From contig JADHXD010000003.1 in NCBI GenBank assembly GCA_016783145.1, forward strand, positions 1-64,000: DNA of 64,000 nt, written 5' to 3'. The DNA is from Anaerolineae bacterium (GTDB lineage: Bacteria > Chloroflexota > Anaerolineae > JAFGEY01). Positions 16,727-26,002 of the stretch are shown piece by piece (position 1 is the first letter of the stretch; each line of letters opens with the position of its first letter). The translations under genes and the position numbers were made by a program. Below the pieces are notes generated by a model. That model saw only the letters and a program-made list of their open reading frames with translations, was not told the origin of the DNA and made no database searches.

Positions 16727-17710
16727 CTAGGACGTGCGGTCGTACACGGGGTCCTGTCCCACCCAACGGCCTGGGGGCACAGCAGGCAGGGCGGCCCGTT
16801 GTTCTGGACTGAGAGAGAGGACCAGACCGCCCAGTGTATCATCGAGCTGCCCCAGGGTGCGCGCGCCCACGATCGGGCACGTCACGCGTGGCTCGGCGAG
16901 AACCCAGGCAAGGGCCAACTGAGCGGGCGTGACCTCGAGAGCTTGTGCGGCACGAACAAAGCGATCGACGATGTCCAGGGCGTTCTCGGTGAAATAGCGC
17001 CCCTGGTAGACCTGCACATCGCCCAGGCGCGTGCCGCCTGGAGGAGCCTGCTCCCGGCTGTACTTGCCGGTGAGCACGCCGCCCGCCAGGGGGTTGTAGA
17101 CGATGACGCCCAGGCCCTCTTCGGCGCACAGAGGCAGGACCTCGTTCTCGATGCCCCGGTTGAGGGCGCTGTAGATCGGCTGTACGCTGATGAACCGTGA
17201 CCAGTGATTCGCTTTCGCGATGTGAAGATACTTGCACAGGTGCCAGGCCTTTAGGTTCGAGCAGCCAATGTAGCGCACTTTGCCCTGGCGGACCATGTCG
17301 TTTAGTGCCTCCATCGTCTCCTCCGGCGGAGCGCCAAAGTCCCAGCGATGGATCTGGTAGAGATCAATGACGTCCGTCTGCAACCGCCGCAGGCTGTCCT
17401 CCACGCCACGCTGGATGTGGATCCGCGACAACCCACCGTCGTTCGAGGTCGGGCCCATCATCGTATATACCTTGGTCGCCAGCACGATCCGGTCGCGGAC
17501 GCCGCGCTCTTTGATCCAACGCCCGACGATCTCCTCGGACAGGCCAGCAGAATACTGGTCTGCCGTGTCCAAAAAGCTGCCTCCCAGTTCGACGTACCGG
17601 TCCATCAACCGGAAGGACATCCGTTCGTCCGCGCCCGCGCCGAATGTCATCGTGCCGAGGCAGATGCGCGACACTTTGAGTCCCGACTGGCCCAGTCTCA
17701 CAATCTCCAT
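16727..17710 (-). CDS. Aldo/keto reductase
   Basis: ATG 17710 (MEIVRLGQSG) with AGGAGGA upstream gives 327 residues, the usual TIM-barrel length. The catalytic tetrad is visible: Asp and Tyr in DTADQYSAGLSE, Lys in LATKVY and His in YQIHRWD. The NADPH-binding end reads PIVGARTLGQLDD. The reductase resembles the YajO/Tas/YhdN group. It sits inside the aromatic gene cluster but has no known shikimate role, so its substrate is unknown. It is separated from aroKB by about 17 nt and from the acetyltransferase by 119 nt. Confidence 0.88.
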   Translation of the reverse strand: MEIVRLGQSGLKVSRICLGTMTFGAGADERMSFRLMDRYVELGGSFLDTADQYSAGLSEEIVGRWIKERGVRDRIVLATKVYTMMGPTSNDGGLSRIHIQRGVEDSLRRLQTDVIDLYQIHRWDFGAPPEETMEALNDMVRQGKVRYIGCSNLKAWHLCKYLHIAKANHWSRFISVQPIYSALNRGIENEVLPLCAEEGLGVIVYNPLAGGVLTGKYSREQAPPGGTRLGDVQVYQGRYFTENALDIVDRFVRAAQALEVTPAQLALAWVLAEPRVTCPIVGARTLGQLDDTLGGLVLSLSPEQRAALPAVPPGRWVGQDPVYDRTS

Positions 17711-17829
17711 GACCTGTCCTCCTCTCACGCTCAACACCAGTAGCATCCAGTTCTCTGGCGGAACCCCGAACGTCCACAGGAACGCGACGTCTCAACATCC
17801 CCGACGCCCGGCGGCAGAGACCCGTCGCG

Positions 17830-18249
17830 CTAGGCCGCACCCTCCGCAGGCCCCAAGCACATCAGGCCGGCCTCGGTATGGCGGAACCCACATCCCCGGT
17901 AGAAAGCCGTCCATCGCGGCTCGCAGTCCACGTGCAGCCACACAGTGCCTCGTTCTCGGGCCACCTCTGCAGCGTGCCCCACCAGCCGGCGGCCGATCCC
18001 CCGGCGTTGCAGATCCGGGTGAACCGTTGTATCCAGCAGAAACGCGTGGAACCCGCCATCCCACGCGAGATTGACGAACCCGATCAGCCGCTCCGCCTGA
18101 TAGGCGCACACGAATGCCAGGCTTTGCTTGAGAATGGGGCGGAAATCACGCCAGGAGTGCGCAGGCCAGGCAGCGGCAAACAGCGCGTTCAACTCCTCGT
18201 TGCGCACGGCGGGATCGATGCGATAGACAATATCCAACTCCCGATGCAT
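17830..18249 (-). CDS. GNAT-family N-acetyltransferase
   Basis: A 139-residue protein starting at ATG 18249 (MHRELDIVY), with GAGGACGG upstream; ATG 18261 is an alternative. The acetyl-CoA binding motif is HPDLQRRGIGRRLVGHA, after the beta-strand pair GFVNLAWDGGFHAFLLDTTV, and the end FYRGCGFRHTEAGLM is the typical last strand pair. The substrate cannot be told from sequence. It follows aroC across a 103-nt gap that contains a TATAAT-like box, so it may start a separate transcript with the reductase and aroKB-aroQ. Confidence 0.85.
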   Translation of the reverse strand: MHRELDIVYRIDPAVRNEELNALFAAAWPAHSWRDFRPILKQSLAFVCAYQAERLIGFVNLAWDGGFHAFLLDTTVHPDLQRRGIGRRLVGHAAEVARERGTVWLHVDCEPRWTAFYRGCGFRHTEAGLMCLGPAEGAA

Positions 18250-18316
18250 GTCCGTCCTCATCCTCAAAACGCAGCACAAAGCTCCTTGCTGCCAAGTCGC
18301 CAGGAACCTGTGGCAT

Positions 18317-18344
18317 ATTATACCACGTTTCCCGTCGAGAAAAA
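18317..18344 (-). promoter_or_regulatory. Possible internal promoter before the acetyltransferase gene
   Basis: A perfect TATAAT on the minus strand (18322-18317) with a weak TTTTTC -35 box at 16-bp spacing. It would let the acetyltransferase, reductase, aroKB and aroQ be made independently of the upstream attenuator. Confidence 0.35.
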
Positions 18345-18352
18345 GACGCGCC

Positions 18353-19477
18353 CTATCCCGTGTGATGCCGCATCATCTCGGCGAGGCTGTCACCACCCAG
18401 CTTTTCGATCAACGCATCGGCGAGCACCCAGGCGACCATGGCCTCGCCAACCACGGAAGCAGCGGGGACCGCGCAGACATCCGAACGCTGGTATTCTGTG
18501 GCCGCTGCCTCGCCGGTTGCCAGGTCCACCGAGCGCAGAGGCGTGATCGTCGTGGGGATGGGTTTCATAGCCGCTCTCAGCACAATCGGCTGTCCATTGC
18601 TCATTCCCCCTTCGATCCCCCCAGCCCGGTTGGAGGCGCGGAGGATGCGGCCCGCCACTGCCTCAAACTCATCGTGCACCTGCGTCCCCGGACGGCGGGC
18701 GTTCTCAAATGCCGGCCCGATCTCCACTCCCTTGATCGCGGGGATGCTGATCACCGCCGCCGCCAGGCGAGCATCCAGGCGGCGTTCCCAGTGCACGTAG
18801 CTGCCCAGTCCCACGGGCAGACCGACCGCGATGACCTCAAAGACCCCACCCAGGGAATCCCCCTCCTGACGCGCTGCGTCGATCGCCGCACGCATGCGTC
18901 TGGCAGCCTCCTCATCTGGGCAGCGCACATCACTGGCCTCAGCCAGGTCCACCAGGTCCTGAACCGGCAGATCGGGCACTTGGGCAGTGATCCCACCGAT
19001 CTCGGTCACACAGCTCCCAATGAGCACATCGAAGCAGGCGAGCAGCAGCCGGGCCAGCGCGCCAACCGCCACCCGCGCCGCCGTCTCGCGAGCGCTGGCG
19101 CGCTCCAGCACCGGACGCGCATCCTCCAGGCCGTACTTGACCATCCCCGCATAGTCGGCGTGTCCTGGACGGGGAACCGTCAACGGGGGTAAATCGCCCT
19201 TTTCCCATCGTTCCGCCCAGTTGGCCCAGTCGCGATTCGCCACGCGCAGAGCCACCGGCGCGCCGGTGGTCTGCCCGCCGATCACCCCTCCCAGGATCTC
19301 TACCCGGTCGCGCTCGATGGCCATCCGCCCACCCCGCCCATACCCTCCCTGCCGGCGGCGCAACTGGCGATCGATCTCCGCGGCATCCACCGGCAGTCCG
19401 GCAGGGAGACCCTCCACGATCGCGGTCAGGCATGGGCCGTGCGACTCACCCGCGGTCACGAAACGCAGCCTGCTCAT
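18353..19477 (-). CDS. aroC: Chorismate synthase
   Basis: Last step of the common pathway: EPSP to chorismate, needing reduced FMN. The start MSRLRFVTAGESHGP carries the first family signature (GESHG), RRQGGYGRGGRMAIERD the second, and ASNRAGGIEGGMSNGQPI near the C-terminus the third; GHADYAGMVKYG is also typical. At 374 residues it is near family average. AGGAGGG lies 6 nt upstream, and the ATG overlaps the aroE stop by 4 nt (ATGA), so translation of the two is coupled. Confidence 0.96.
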   Translation of the reverse strand: MSRLRFVTAGESHGPCLTAIVEGLPAGLPVDAAEIDRQLRRRQGGYGRGGRMAIERDRVEILGGVIGGQTTGAPVALRVANRDWANWAERWEKGDLPPLTVPRPGHADYAGMVKYGLEDARPVLERASARETAARVAVGALARLLLACFDVLIGSCVTEIGGITAQVPDLPVQDLVDLAEASDVRCPDEEAARRMRAAIDAARQEGDSLGGVFEVIAVGLPVGLGSYVHWERRLDARLAAAVISIPAIKGVEIGPAFENARRPGTQVHDEFEAVAGRILRASNRAGGIEGGMSNGQPIVLRAAMKPIPTTITPLRSVDLATGEAAATEYQRSDVCAVPAASVVGEAMVAWVLADALIEKLGGDSLAEMMRHHTG

Positions 19478-20361
19478 CGGCTACCCTCCTGCACCAACAC
19501 CGCCTTGCACGCGGCACGCATCACGTCCTCCGGAGGCCACTGCCCGGTCCACATCTGGAATGAGAGCGCGCCCTGGCCGAGCAGCATCCCCAACCCATCG
19601 ATGGGCCACGCCCCTGCTGCCCGTGCCTGCCGCAGCAGCTTTGTCTCCAGTGGGCGGTACACCATGTCACAGACGGCGAGATGAGAGGGTAGGCAACGGT
19701 CGTCAGGCCAGATCGAGACCCCATCGTGGGGCCACATGCCGCGGGTGGTGGCGTTGACCAACAGGTCTGCCTCGTTGGCACACCGTTCCAGCACATCGGC
19801 GGTGAGCGCGCCCGATCGCAGCGCCGTGCCTGGCGCATGGGTCGATAGATCGTCCACCAACGCCGCTGCCCGTCCTGGCGTGCGATTCAGGACGACCACC
19901 TCTGCCGCGCCCGCGCCGCACAGCCCATAGACCGCGCCCCGCGCCCCGCCGCCCGCGCCGACGACCAGCACGCGCCGGCCCTGCGGGTCGAATCCGCCAC
20001 CCCGCAAGGCATGAACGAACCCCTGCACATCGGTGTTTTCGCCGTGGACCGTGCACCGCCCGCCCTCTTCCCTGTGGATGACCAGCGTATTCACCGCCCC
20101 GAACCGCCTCACGCGGGACGGGACCTCGTCCAGGGAAGGGATCACAGCCTCCTTGTGAGGGACGGTGACGTTCGAGCCACGGAATCCCAATGCTTTCAGA
20201 CCTTCGATCGCTACACTCAGTTGCGAGGGATGCACGGGCAGGGCAACGTAGCGCCAGTTGAGACCCAAGGCATCAAAGGCAGCGTTGTGCATCACCGGCG
20301 ACAGGCTGTGCGCGATCGGCCAACCCATCACGCCGACCAGTTGCGTCTGTCCATCGAACAT
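19474..20361 (-). CDS. aroE: Shikimate dehydrogenase
   Basis: Reduces 3-dehydroshikimate to shikimate with NADPH. It shows the substrate-site motif GWPIAHSLSPVMHN, the catalytic Lys in NVTVPHKEAV, the Asn/Asp of GENTDVQGF, the nucleotide-binding GAGGGARGAVY with NRTPGRA, and the C-terminal GLGMLLGQGALSF. 295 residues is slightly above the usual 270-290. It lies between tyrS (9-nt gap) and aroC (4-nt overlap) in the same operon. Confidence 0.95.
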   Translation of the reverse strand: MFDGQTQLVGVMGWPIAHSLSPVMHNAAFDALGLNWRYVALPVHPSQLSVAIEGLKALGFRGSNVTVPHKEAVIPSLDEVPSRVRRFGAVNTLVIHREEGGRCTVHGENTDVQGFVHALRGGGFDPQGRRVLVVGAGGGARGAVYGLCGAGAAEVVVLNRTPGRAAALVDDLSTHAPGTALRSGALTADVLERCANEADLLVNATTRGMWPHDGVSIWPDDRCLPSHLAVCDMVYRPLETKLLRQARAAGAWPIDGLGMLLGQGALSFQMWTGQWPPEDVMRAACKAVLVQEGSR

Positions 20362-20370
20362 CTCGTCCCC

Positions 20371-21585
20371 CTACCAGGCAGCGAGACGCACGAACCTGCG
20401 CCTGCCTACCTGCACGACCCGCTCCCCCTCGATGCGCACCTCCTGCTCGACGCTGCTCACCCGCTCGCCATCGAGCCGCACGCCGCCCTGAGCGATCAGC
20501 CGCCGGGCCTGGCTCCGGGACCGGACCAGGCCCGCCTCCTCGAGGAGGTCCACGATGTTGAGCGCCGGCGCGCTGGGCCGGTGGAGGGGGATGTCCTCGG
20601 GCAGGTCTCCTCTTTGAAACACCGTTCGAAAGTGGGCCTGGGCCTCCTCCGCAGCGTCCCTTTCGTGGAAAATGGACACGATCTCGCGCGCCAACCCCAT
20701 CTTGGCGTCCATCGGGTGCAGCGTGCCTTCCGACAGGTCCCGTTCTATGGCATCCACCTCTTCCGGACTGAAGCGAGTGACCAGCGTGTAGTAGTTGAGC
20801 ATCGCGTGGTCGGGAATGCTCATCACCTTGCCATACATCTCTTGGGGAGGCTCGTCGATCCCGATGTAATTCCCGGTCGTCTTGGACATGCGCAGGCTGC
20901 CGTCAGTGCCGACCAGGATCGGAAGGGTGAGCACCCCCTGGGGGCGCTGGCCCCGGGCCTCCTGCAGCTTGCGCCCGACCAGCAGGTTAAAGAGCTGCTC
21001 CGTGCCTCCCACCTGCACGTCTGTGGCCATCGCCAGCGCGTCGTATCCCTGCATCAGAGCATACAGGAATTCGTGCACCCAGATCGGCTCCTCCTTTTCG
21101 TAGCGCCTGGCGAACCGGTCGCGAGCCAGGAACTGCTGCACGGTAAAGTGAGAGGCCAACCCGATCAGATCGGTGAGGGAAAGCTTGCCCAGCCAGTCGG
21201 CATTGTAGCGGACGCGGGTCTTGGCCCTGTCGAGGATTTTGAAGGCCTGGTCAGCGTAGGTAACGGCCTTCTCGGCGACTTGATCCGCCGTCTGCTGCTT
21301 GCGCACGTCATCCCGGTCGCTGGGATCGCCAATCAAGGCAGTGAAACTCCCGATCAGGAAGGTCACCTCGTGGCCCAATTCCTGGAACTGGCGCAGCTTG
21401 TTCATCGTGACCGTGTGGCCCAGGTGGAGATCGGGTGCCGTCGGATCGTAGCCGCAGTAGACGCGCAGAGGGCGCCCCTCGGACAGCCGCTCGCGCAGTT
21501 CAGCGGCCATCACCTCCACGATTTGCGCATCGCCAAACTCGATCCCCTGCATCAGGATCGCCATCTGTTCGTCTACGGACACCAT
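20371..21585 (-). CDS. tyrS: Tyrosyl-tRNA synthetase
   Basis: Charges tRNA-Tyr in the cytosol. The class I HIGH motif appears as PDLHLGHTV, with VYCGYDPTAP before it, and the KMSKS loop as LRMSKTTGN. The C-terminal ~60 residues form an S4 RNA-binding domain (ARRLIAQGGVRLDGERV). The TyrZ-like form (HLGH, short loops) of 404 residues fits. ATG 21585 is preferred to the GTG at 21591 because of the AGAGGT spacing. Having the Tyr-charging enzyme inside an operon controlled by Phe/Tyr codons links charging to supply. Confidence 0.95.
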   Translation of the reverse strand: MVSVDEQMAILMQGIEFGDAQIVEVMAAELRERLSEGRPLRVYCGYDPTAPDLHLGHTVTMNKLRQFQELGHEVTFLIGSFTALIGDPSDRDDVRKQQTADQVAEKAVTYADQAFKILDRAKTRVRYNADWLGKLSLTDLIGLASHFTVQQFLARDRFARRYEKEEPIWVHEFLYALMQGYDALAMATDVQVGGTEQLFNLLVGRKLQEARGQRPQGVLTLPILVGTDGSLRMSKTTGNYIGIDEPPQEMYGKVMSIPDHAMLNYYTLVTRFSPEEVDAIERDLSEGTLHPMDAKMGLAREIVSIFHERDAAEEAQAHFRTVFQRGDLPEDIPLHRPSAPALNIVDLLEEAGLVRSRSQARRLIAQGGVRLDGERVSSVEQEVRIEGERVVQVGRRRFVRLAAW

Positions 21586-21617
21586 GTCCACACCTCTTTC
21601 TGACTCTGCTGAGAAGT

Positions 21618-21637
21618 GTCGCCTTTGGAAAGGCGAC
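21618..21637. other. Intercistronic hairpin between aroA and tyrS
   Basis: A 9-bp perfect stem GTCGCCTTT / AAAGGCGAC with a 2-nt gap sits in the 78-nt space between aroA and tyrS. No T-run follows on the minus strand. It may affect RNA processing or stability of the long operon message. Confidence 0.5.
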
Positions 21638-21663
21638 CTACATATAGTCCGAGTACGTCCTCG

Positions 21664-22959
21664 CTATGCCATCCCTCTCGAACTCAGGGAGCGCAGCAGC
21701 TCCTCAAACCCAGGGAACGAATCCGCGATACAGTCTGCATCCCGCACGACGACCTCTGCGTCGGCCACCAGGCCGGCAACAGCCAGGGCCATAGCCAGGC
21801 GGTGATCGCCGAGGCTGTCCACCGTGGCTGCATGCAGTGGAGTCGGCCCGGAAACCACAAAGCCGTCTGGCTGCGGCTCGATCTGAGCGCCCATCCTGCG
21901 CAGCGCGATGACGATCGCCGCAATGCGATCCGTTTCCTTGACTCGCAGCTCACCCGCATCCCGCACCACCGTCTTTCCCTGGGCCTGGGTCGCGGCGACC
22001 GCCAGCACCGGGAACTCGTCGATCATACGCACCACCCTATCGCCGCCGATCTCTACTCCCGCCAGCTCCGATGCCCACACCGTCAGGTCAGCCACTGATT
22101 CGCCCCCCTGCTGTTGTTCGTTCTCGACGGTGATGGACGCTCCCATGGACCTCAACACGTCCAGGAGCCCGGTGCGCGTCGGGTTGATGCCCACGCCCTC
22201 GACCGTCACCTGCGAGCCGGCGACCAGCAGCCCGGCGACCAGCAGGAACGCCGCCGACGAGACGTCGCCGGGAACGCGCAACGAGAGAGGGTGCAGAGAT
22301 GAGGCCGGGGCGACGGTGACGTCGAGACCCCGCACGTCGATCGCGGCGCCCATGGCCGCCAGCAAGCGCTCGGTGTGATCTCGGGCCGGACCGCATTGGC
22401 GTACGGTGGTGGGGCCGTCTGCGTACAGCCCGGCCAGCAGGAGCGCGCTCTTGACCTGCGCGCTGGCCACGTCGAGGGAGTGGTCGGTGCCGCGCAGCGC
22501 ACGCCCGCGGATGACCAGAGGGGCGTGACCGTCGGTGTCCTCGATCTCTGCGCCCATCTGGCGCAGCGGCTCGGTGATGCGCCGCATCGGACGACGCAGC
22601 AACTGGGAGTCTCCGGTCAGCGTGCAGCCAAACGCCTGTCCCGCCAGGATGCCCGCCAGGAGGCGCATCGTCGTGCCAGAACGCACGCAGTCCAGTGGGG
22701 CGGATGGGGCACGCAGGCCGCGCATCCCGCGCCCGTGGACAGTGAGAGTGGTCGCGTCGTGCATCTCGATCTGCACGCCCAGCGCACGGAGGCAGGCCAG
22801 GGTCGCCAGGCAATCGCCGGACGGCAGGAATCCGCTGACCTGGCTCGTTCCATCTGCCAGGCTGCCCAGCATCAAGGCGCGGTGAGAGATAGACTTGTCG
22901 CCTGGCACGCACACACGGCCGTGCAGGCCCCCGGACGGTCGAACCGCCCACTCTGTCAT
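21664..22959 (-). CDS. aroA: EPSP synthase (3-phosphoshikimate 1-carboxyvinyltransferase)
   Basis: Joins phosphoenolpyruvate to shikimate 3-phosphate. Family motifs are clear: GDKSISHRALMLG near the start, a SGTTMRLLAG motif, the GDSQLLRRPMRRI segment, the DEFPVLAVAA motif with catalytic Asp, and the RVKETDRI match at LRVKETDRIA. 431 residues is normal. AAGGAGATG lies upstream of ATG 22959, which overlaps the tyrA stop by 4 nt. The SGTTMR loop has Thr rather than the Ala of many class I enzymes, so nothing is claimed on inhibitor response. Confidence 0.96.
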   Translation of the reverse strand: MTEWAVRPSGGLHGRVCVPGDKSISHRALMLGSLADGTSQVSGFLPSGDCLATLACLRALGVQIEMHDATTLTVHGRGMRGLRAPSAPLDCVRSGTTMRLLAGILAGQAFGCTLTGDSQLLRRPMRRITEPLRQMGAEIEDTDGHAPLVIRGRALRGTDHSLDVASAQVKSALLLAGLYADGPTTVRQCGPARDHTERLLAAMGAAIDVRGLDVTVAPASSLHPLSLRVPGDVSSAAFLLVAGLLVAGSQVTVEGVGINPTRTGLLDVLRSMGASITVENEQQQGGESVADLTVWASELAGVEIGGDRVVRMIDEFPVLAVAATQAQGKTVVRDAGELRVKETDRIAAIVIALRRMGAQIEPQPDGFVVSGPTPLHAATVDSLGDHRLAMALAVAGLVADAEVVVRDADCIADSFPGFEELLRSLSSRGMA

Positions 22960-23858
22960 GGGAACATCTCCTTGCGCATCTCTCGGATCGCGCTCAGCCT
23001 CGCCCGCAAGGCCTCCTCGTCCCCGGACTCGAGGAGGCGGCTCAGGTCACGCATCTGCGCGATGCAGACCTCCATAGCCTTGATCACCTTTTCCTGGTTG
23101 GTCAGCAAGATATCGGTCATCATAGTCACATCGCTGCCGGAGACCCGCGACGTATCCCGGTACCCACCGGCTACGATCTTCCAAACCAGGGGATCCGCAG
23201 AGGTCGTGGCATCGGCGGCGCTGACCAGCGCGCATGCCAGCATGTAGGGCAGGTGGCTGACGGTCGCCACCAGGTAGTCCTGGCGAGAGGCCTCAATCAC
23301 CAGTGGGTTCGCGCCCACCGCGCGGACCAGGGCAGAGCCCAGAGTGAAAGCTGCTTCCGAGGTTCTCGGCAGGGGGCTGAGGATGAAGGTCGCCCCGTGA
23401 TAGATCGCCGGGTCGGCGGCTTCGATCCCCGATAGTTCCTTGCCACACATCGGATGGCCCCCGAGAGGCTGGACGTGCGGCGGCAGATCGGCCATCGCCG
23501 CGACGATCTGCGCCTTGGTGCTGCCCAGGTCCAAGAGCAGGCAACCATCGGGCAGCAAGGCGCCGATCTCGGCCAACTGGGCCAGGATCACGCGCACCGG
23601 CGTCGCCAGGATGACGATGTCGGATCGAGAGACGCCGCTCGCCAGATCGGTTGTCGCCTCATCTACAAGGCCGCGCGCCAGGGCAATCTCTGCCGTCTCG
23701 GCACGCCGCGCCACGCCGACCACGGTCCGGCAGCGTTCACGCAGTCCGCCGGCCAGGGAGGCGCCCATTAGTCCCAACCCGACGACGGTCACACGAGCGC
23801 CAGCCAGACGCTCCCAGGCCGCCGGGCGAAAGTGAGGTTCCCCGGTCTGCCAGCTCAT
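22956..23858 (-). CDS. tyrA: Prephenate dehydrogenase
   Basis: Converts prephenate to 4-hydroxyphenylpyruvate for tyrosine. It begins with an NAD-binding fold ([18 protein letters not shown]), then [13 protein letters not shown], the catalytic region [16 protein letters not shown] and the [13 protein letters not shown] helix of the family. 300 residues with no C-terminal ACT domain is the short type. The start and stop overlap neighbouring aroA and DAHP synthase genes by 4 nt each, showing tight coupling. Confidence 0.93.
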   Translation of the reverse strand: MSWQTGEPHFRPAAWERLAGARVTVVGLGLMGASLAGGLRERCRTVVGVARRAETAEIALARGLVDEATTDLASGVSRSDIVILATPVRVILAQLAEIGALLPDGCLLLDLGSTKAQIVAAMADLPPHVQPLGGHPMCGKELSGIEAADPAIYHGATFILSPLPRTSEAAFTLGSALVRAVGANPLVIEASRQDYLVATVSHLPYMLACALVSAADATTSADPLVWKIVAGGYRDTSRVSGSDVTMMTDILLTNQEKVIKAMEVCIAQMRDLSRLLESGDEEALRARLSAIREMRKEMFP

Positions 23859-24868
23859 ATGGACCTGCCCACCGCACCCGCCACGGCGCGCAGTTCGCCC
23901 ATCAGCCGGGCAAAACGCTCCAGCTTGAGAGACTGCACGCCATCGGACAGGGCCTCTTCAGGATTGGGATGGACCTCGATCATCAGGCCGTCTGCCCCGG
24001 CAGCCAGCGCCGCCCTGGCGATTGGACCGACGAGGCTCCACTTTCCGGTACCGTGGCTGGGATCGACGAACACCGGCAGGTGGGTCAACTCCTGGAGCAT
24101 AGGCACGGCATTGATGTCCAGCGTATTGCGCGTGTAGGGCTCAAAGGTGCGGATGCCTCGCTCGCAGAGGATCAAGCGGTCGTTGCCGTGAGAGAGGATG
24201 TACTCGGCGGACATGAGCAGCTCTTTCATCGTGCACATCATGCCGCGCTTGAGGATCACCGGTTTGTGTGCTTCGCCGACGGCGTGCAGCAGGGCATAGT
24301 TCTGCATGTTGCGCGCTCCGACCTGCAGGATGTCTGCATAGGTCGAGACCAGAGGTACGGTTTCGGGAGAGATCACCTCGGTGACGACCAGCAGGCCCGT
24401 CGCCTCCCGGGCCTCAGCGAGGAGCTTGAGTCCTTCGAACCCCAGTCCCTGAAAGCTGTACGGCGAGGTCCGCGGCTTGAACGCCCCTCCGCGCAGGACC
24501 GTCGCTCCCGCTTCTTTGACAGCATAGGCTGTCTCCAGGAGCTGCTCGCGGTTTTCCACGGCGCACGGCCCGGCGATGATCACCACTCGCTTCCCGCCGG
24601 CCTTGATGCCATTGAGGGCAACCAATGTGTCTTGCGGACGAAAGTCGCGGCTGGCCAACTTGAACGGGCTGACGATGGGCACGATCTGCTCGACCCCCTC
24701 GATCCGCCCAAACTGCTCCTCATCCAACGGCCGGCCTTCTCCCAGCACACCGATGACCGTCCGTTCTTCCCCCTCTGAGAGGTGCACCTGCCGCCCCAAC
24801 TGCTCAACGCGAGCGATCACGTGTGAGATCTGGCGGGAGGTTGCCCCTTTCTGCATGACAATGATCAT
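23855..24868 (-). CDS. DAHP synthase (3-deoxy-7-phosphoheptulonate synthase), AroF/AroG beta type
   Basis: First step of the shikimate pathway, from phosphoenolpyruvate and erythrose 4-phosphate. The start is ATG 24868 (MIIVMQKGA) after AGGGGAA; the track's ATG 24889 has a poorer ribosome site. Residues 1-70 form the ferredoxin-like regulatory domain of the beta class (MIIVM...VIARVEQLG). The barrel has [51 protein letters not shown] and VDPSHGTGK. 337 residues fits the Thermotoga-like type, where the N-terminal domain gives Tyr/Phe feedback. This matches the transcriptional attenuator for the same amino acids. Confidence 0.94.
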   Translation of the reverse strand: MIIVMQKGATSRQISHVIARVEQLGRQVHLSEGEERTVIGVLGEGRPLDEEQFGRIEGVEQIVPIVSPFKLASRDFRPQDTLVALNGIKAGGKRVVIIAGPCAVENREQLLETAYAVKEAGATVLRGGAFKPRTSPYSFQGLGFEGLKLLAEAREATGLLVVTEVISPETVPLVSTYADILQVGARNMQNYALLHAVGEAHKPVILKRGMMCTMKELLMSAEYILSHGNDRLILCERGIRTFEPYTRNTLDINAVPMLQELTHLPVFVDPSHGTGKWSLVGPIARAALAAGADGLMIEVHPNPEEALSDGVQSLKLERFARLMGELRAVAGAVGRSI

Positions 24869-24936
24869 ATTGGTTTCCCCTGTTGACATACGAACGCCCT
24901 GTCACGTCCTGGCCAGTGACAGAGGTCCCTTGGCGA

Positions 24937-25938
24937 TCACTCTTCCTCGATCACGGTGTCAAAGAACTTGACGATGTCCATTCGGTCATCGCTGCTGTTG
25001 AACATCATCGCCGAGCGCGGATGCTGGTTCAGGAGGCCCGTGATCATGTAGGGGATGTCAAACCCCCAGTGAAGCTCTGCGCGCAGCGGTTCGATATGCT
25101 CTTGGATGCACTGCAGGATCGGCCTCAGGCGGAATTTGGGATTGTGCAGAAAGCCCAACAGCAGCTCGAGAGGACAGTTGCCCGCCCCACGTCCCAGGCC
25201 GCCGATGCTCGCGTCCAGCATGTTGGCTCCCAGGATGATCGCCTCGATCGTGTTGGCGTAGGCCAACTGCTGGTTGTTGTGGGCGTGCATGCCCACCACC
25301 TTGCCGCGCGGCACAGCGTGTCGCAGGTACTTGCGGGCCAGGTATTGGGTCTGCTCGCTGTAGAAGGCCCCAAAGCTGTCTACCAGGTAGATGGCCTCCG
25401 TCTCCGAGTCCGCCATGATCTCCAGCGCCTCGTCCAGCTCCCACTCCTGGATGGTAGAGATCGCCATCAGGTTGATGCTCGTCTCGTAGCCCTTGTCGTG
25501 AGCGGCCTTGAGCAGGTCCATCGCCGCTGGTATCTGGTGGATGTATGTGGCCACGCGAATCATGTCGAGCACGCTCTGATCGCGAGGCAAGATATCCACG
25601 TGATAGTCGGTGCGCTCAGCGTCCGCCATGACCGAGAGCTTGAGCGACGTATCATTCTCACCGACGATGCGGCGGATGTCCTCTTCATCGCAGAACTTCC
25701 ACCGGCCATACTCTGTCGGAGAAAAGATCCGCTTGGAGGCCTTGTAGCCAAGCTCCATGTAGTCGATGCCCGCATCCACGCAGGCCTGATACACCGCCTT
25801 GACGATTTTGTCGTCAAAGTGATGGTCGCTCATCAACCCGCCATCCCGAATGGTGCAGTCCAAGACCTTGAGTTCCGAGCGGTAGGAAAGCCAGTGTTTG
25901 GCGCGGCTCTCTTTGGCCTCCATCATGTTCATGTTCAT
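24937..25938 (-). CDS. DRE-TIM (HMGL-like) aldolase of unknown substrate
   Basis: 333 residues from ATG 25938, the first of four clustered ATGs (MNMNMMEAKE), with GGAGA upstream. The DRE-TIM signature is DCTIRDGGLMSDHHF, the metal-binding HxH is MHAHNNQQLAYANTIEA, and GANMLDASIGGLGRGAGN is the family's C-terminal glycine-rich part. Homologous enzymes include 4-hydroxy-2-oxovalerate aldolase, HMG-CoA lyase and homocitrate or isopropylmalate synthase; the HxHNN and GLGRGAGN motifs are closest to the 4-hydroxy-2-oxovalerate aldolase type. No acylating dehydrogenase partner is adjacent. It sits between pheA and DAHP synthase, so a role tied to aromatic or keto-acid metabolism is inferred only from place. 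Confidence 0.8.
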   Translation of the reverse strand: MNMNMMEAKESRAKHWLSYRSELKVLDCTIRDGGLMSDHHFDDKIVKAVYQACVDAGIDYMELGYKASKRIFSPTEYGRWKFCDEEDIRRIVGENDTSLKLSVMADAERTDYHVDILPRDQSVLDMIRVATYIHQIPAAMDLLKAAHDKGYETSINLMAISTIQEWELDEALEIMADSETEAIYLVDSFGAFYSEQTQYLARKYLRHAVPRGKVVGMHAHNNQQLAYANTIEAIILGANMLDASIGGLGRGAGNCPLELLLGFLHNPKFRLRPILQCIQEHIEPLRAELHWGFDIPYMITGLLNQHPRSAMMFNSSDDRMDIVKFFDTVIEEE

Positions 25939-26002
25939 GTCTCTGTCTCCAATCTCTCTGTCTGCGCGCCTTGCCGGCTGCTTTCGCCCCAGGCGCTCAT
26001 AG

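Noticed and set aside
20011-21603. 530-residue plus-strand ORF over aroE and tyrS
   Set aside because: Antisense shadow: the minus strand shows intact AroE and TyrRS motifs, and the plus translation has low-complexity His/Arg-rich sequence.
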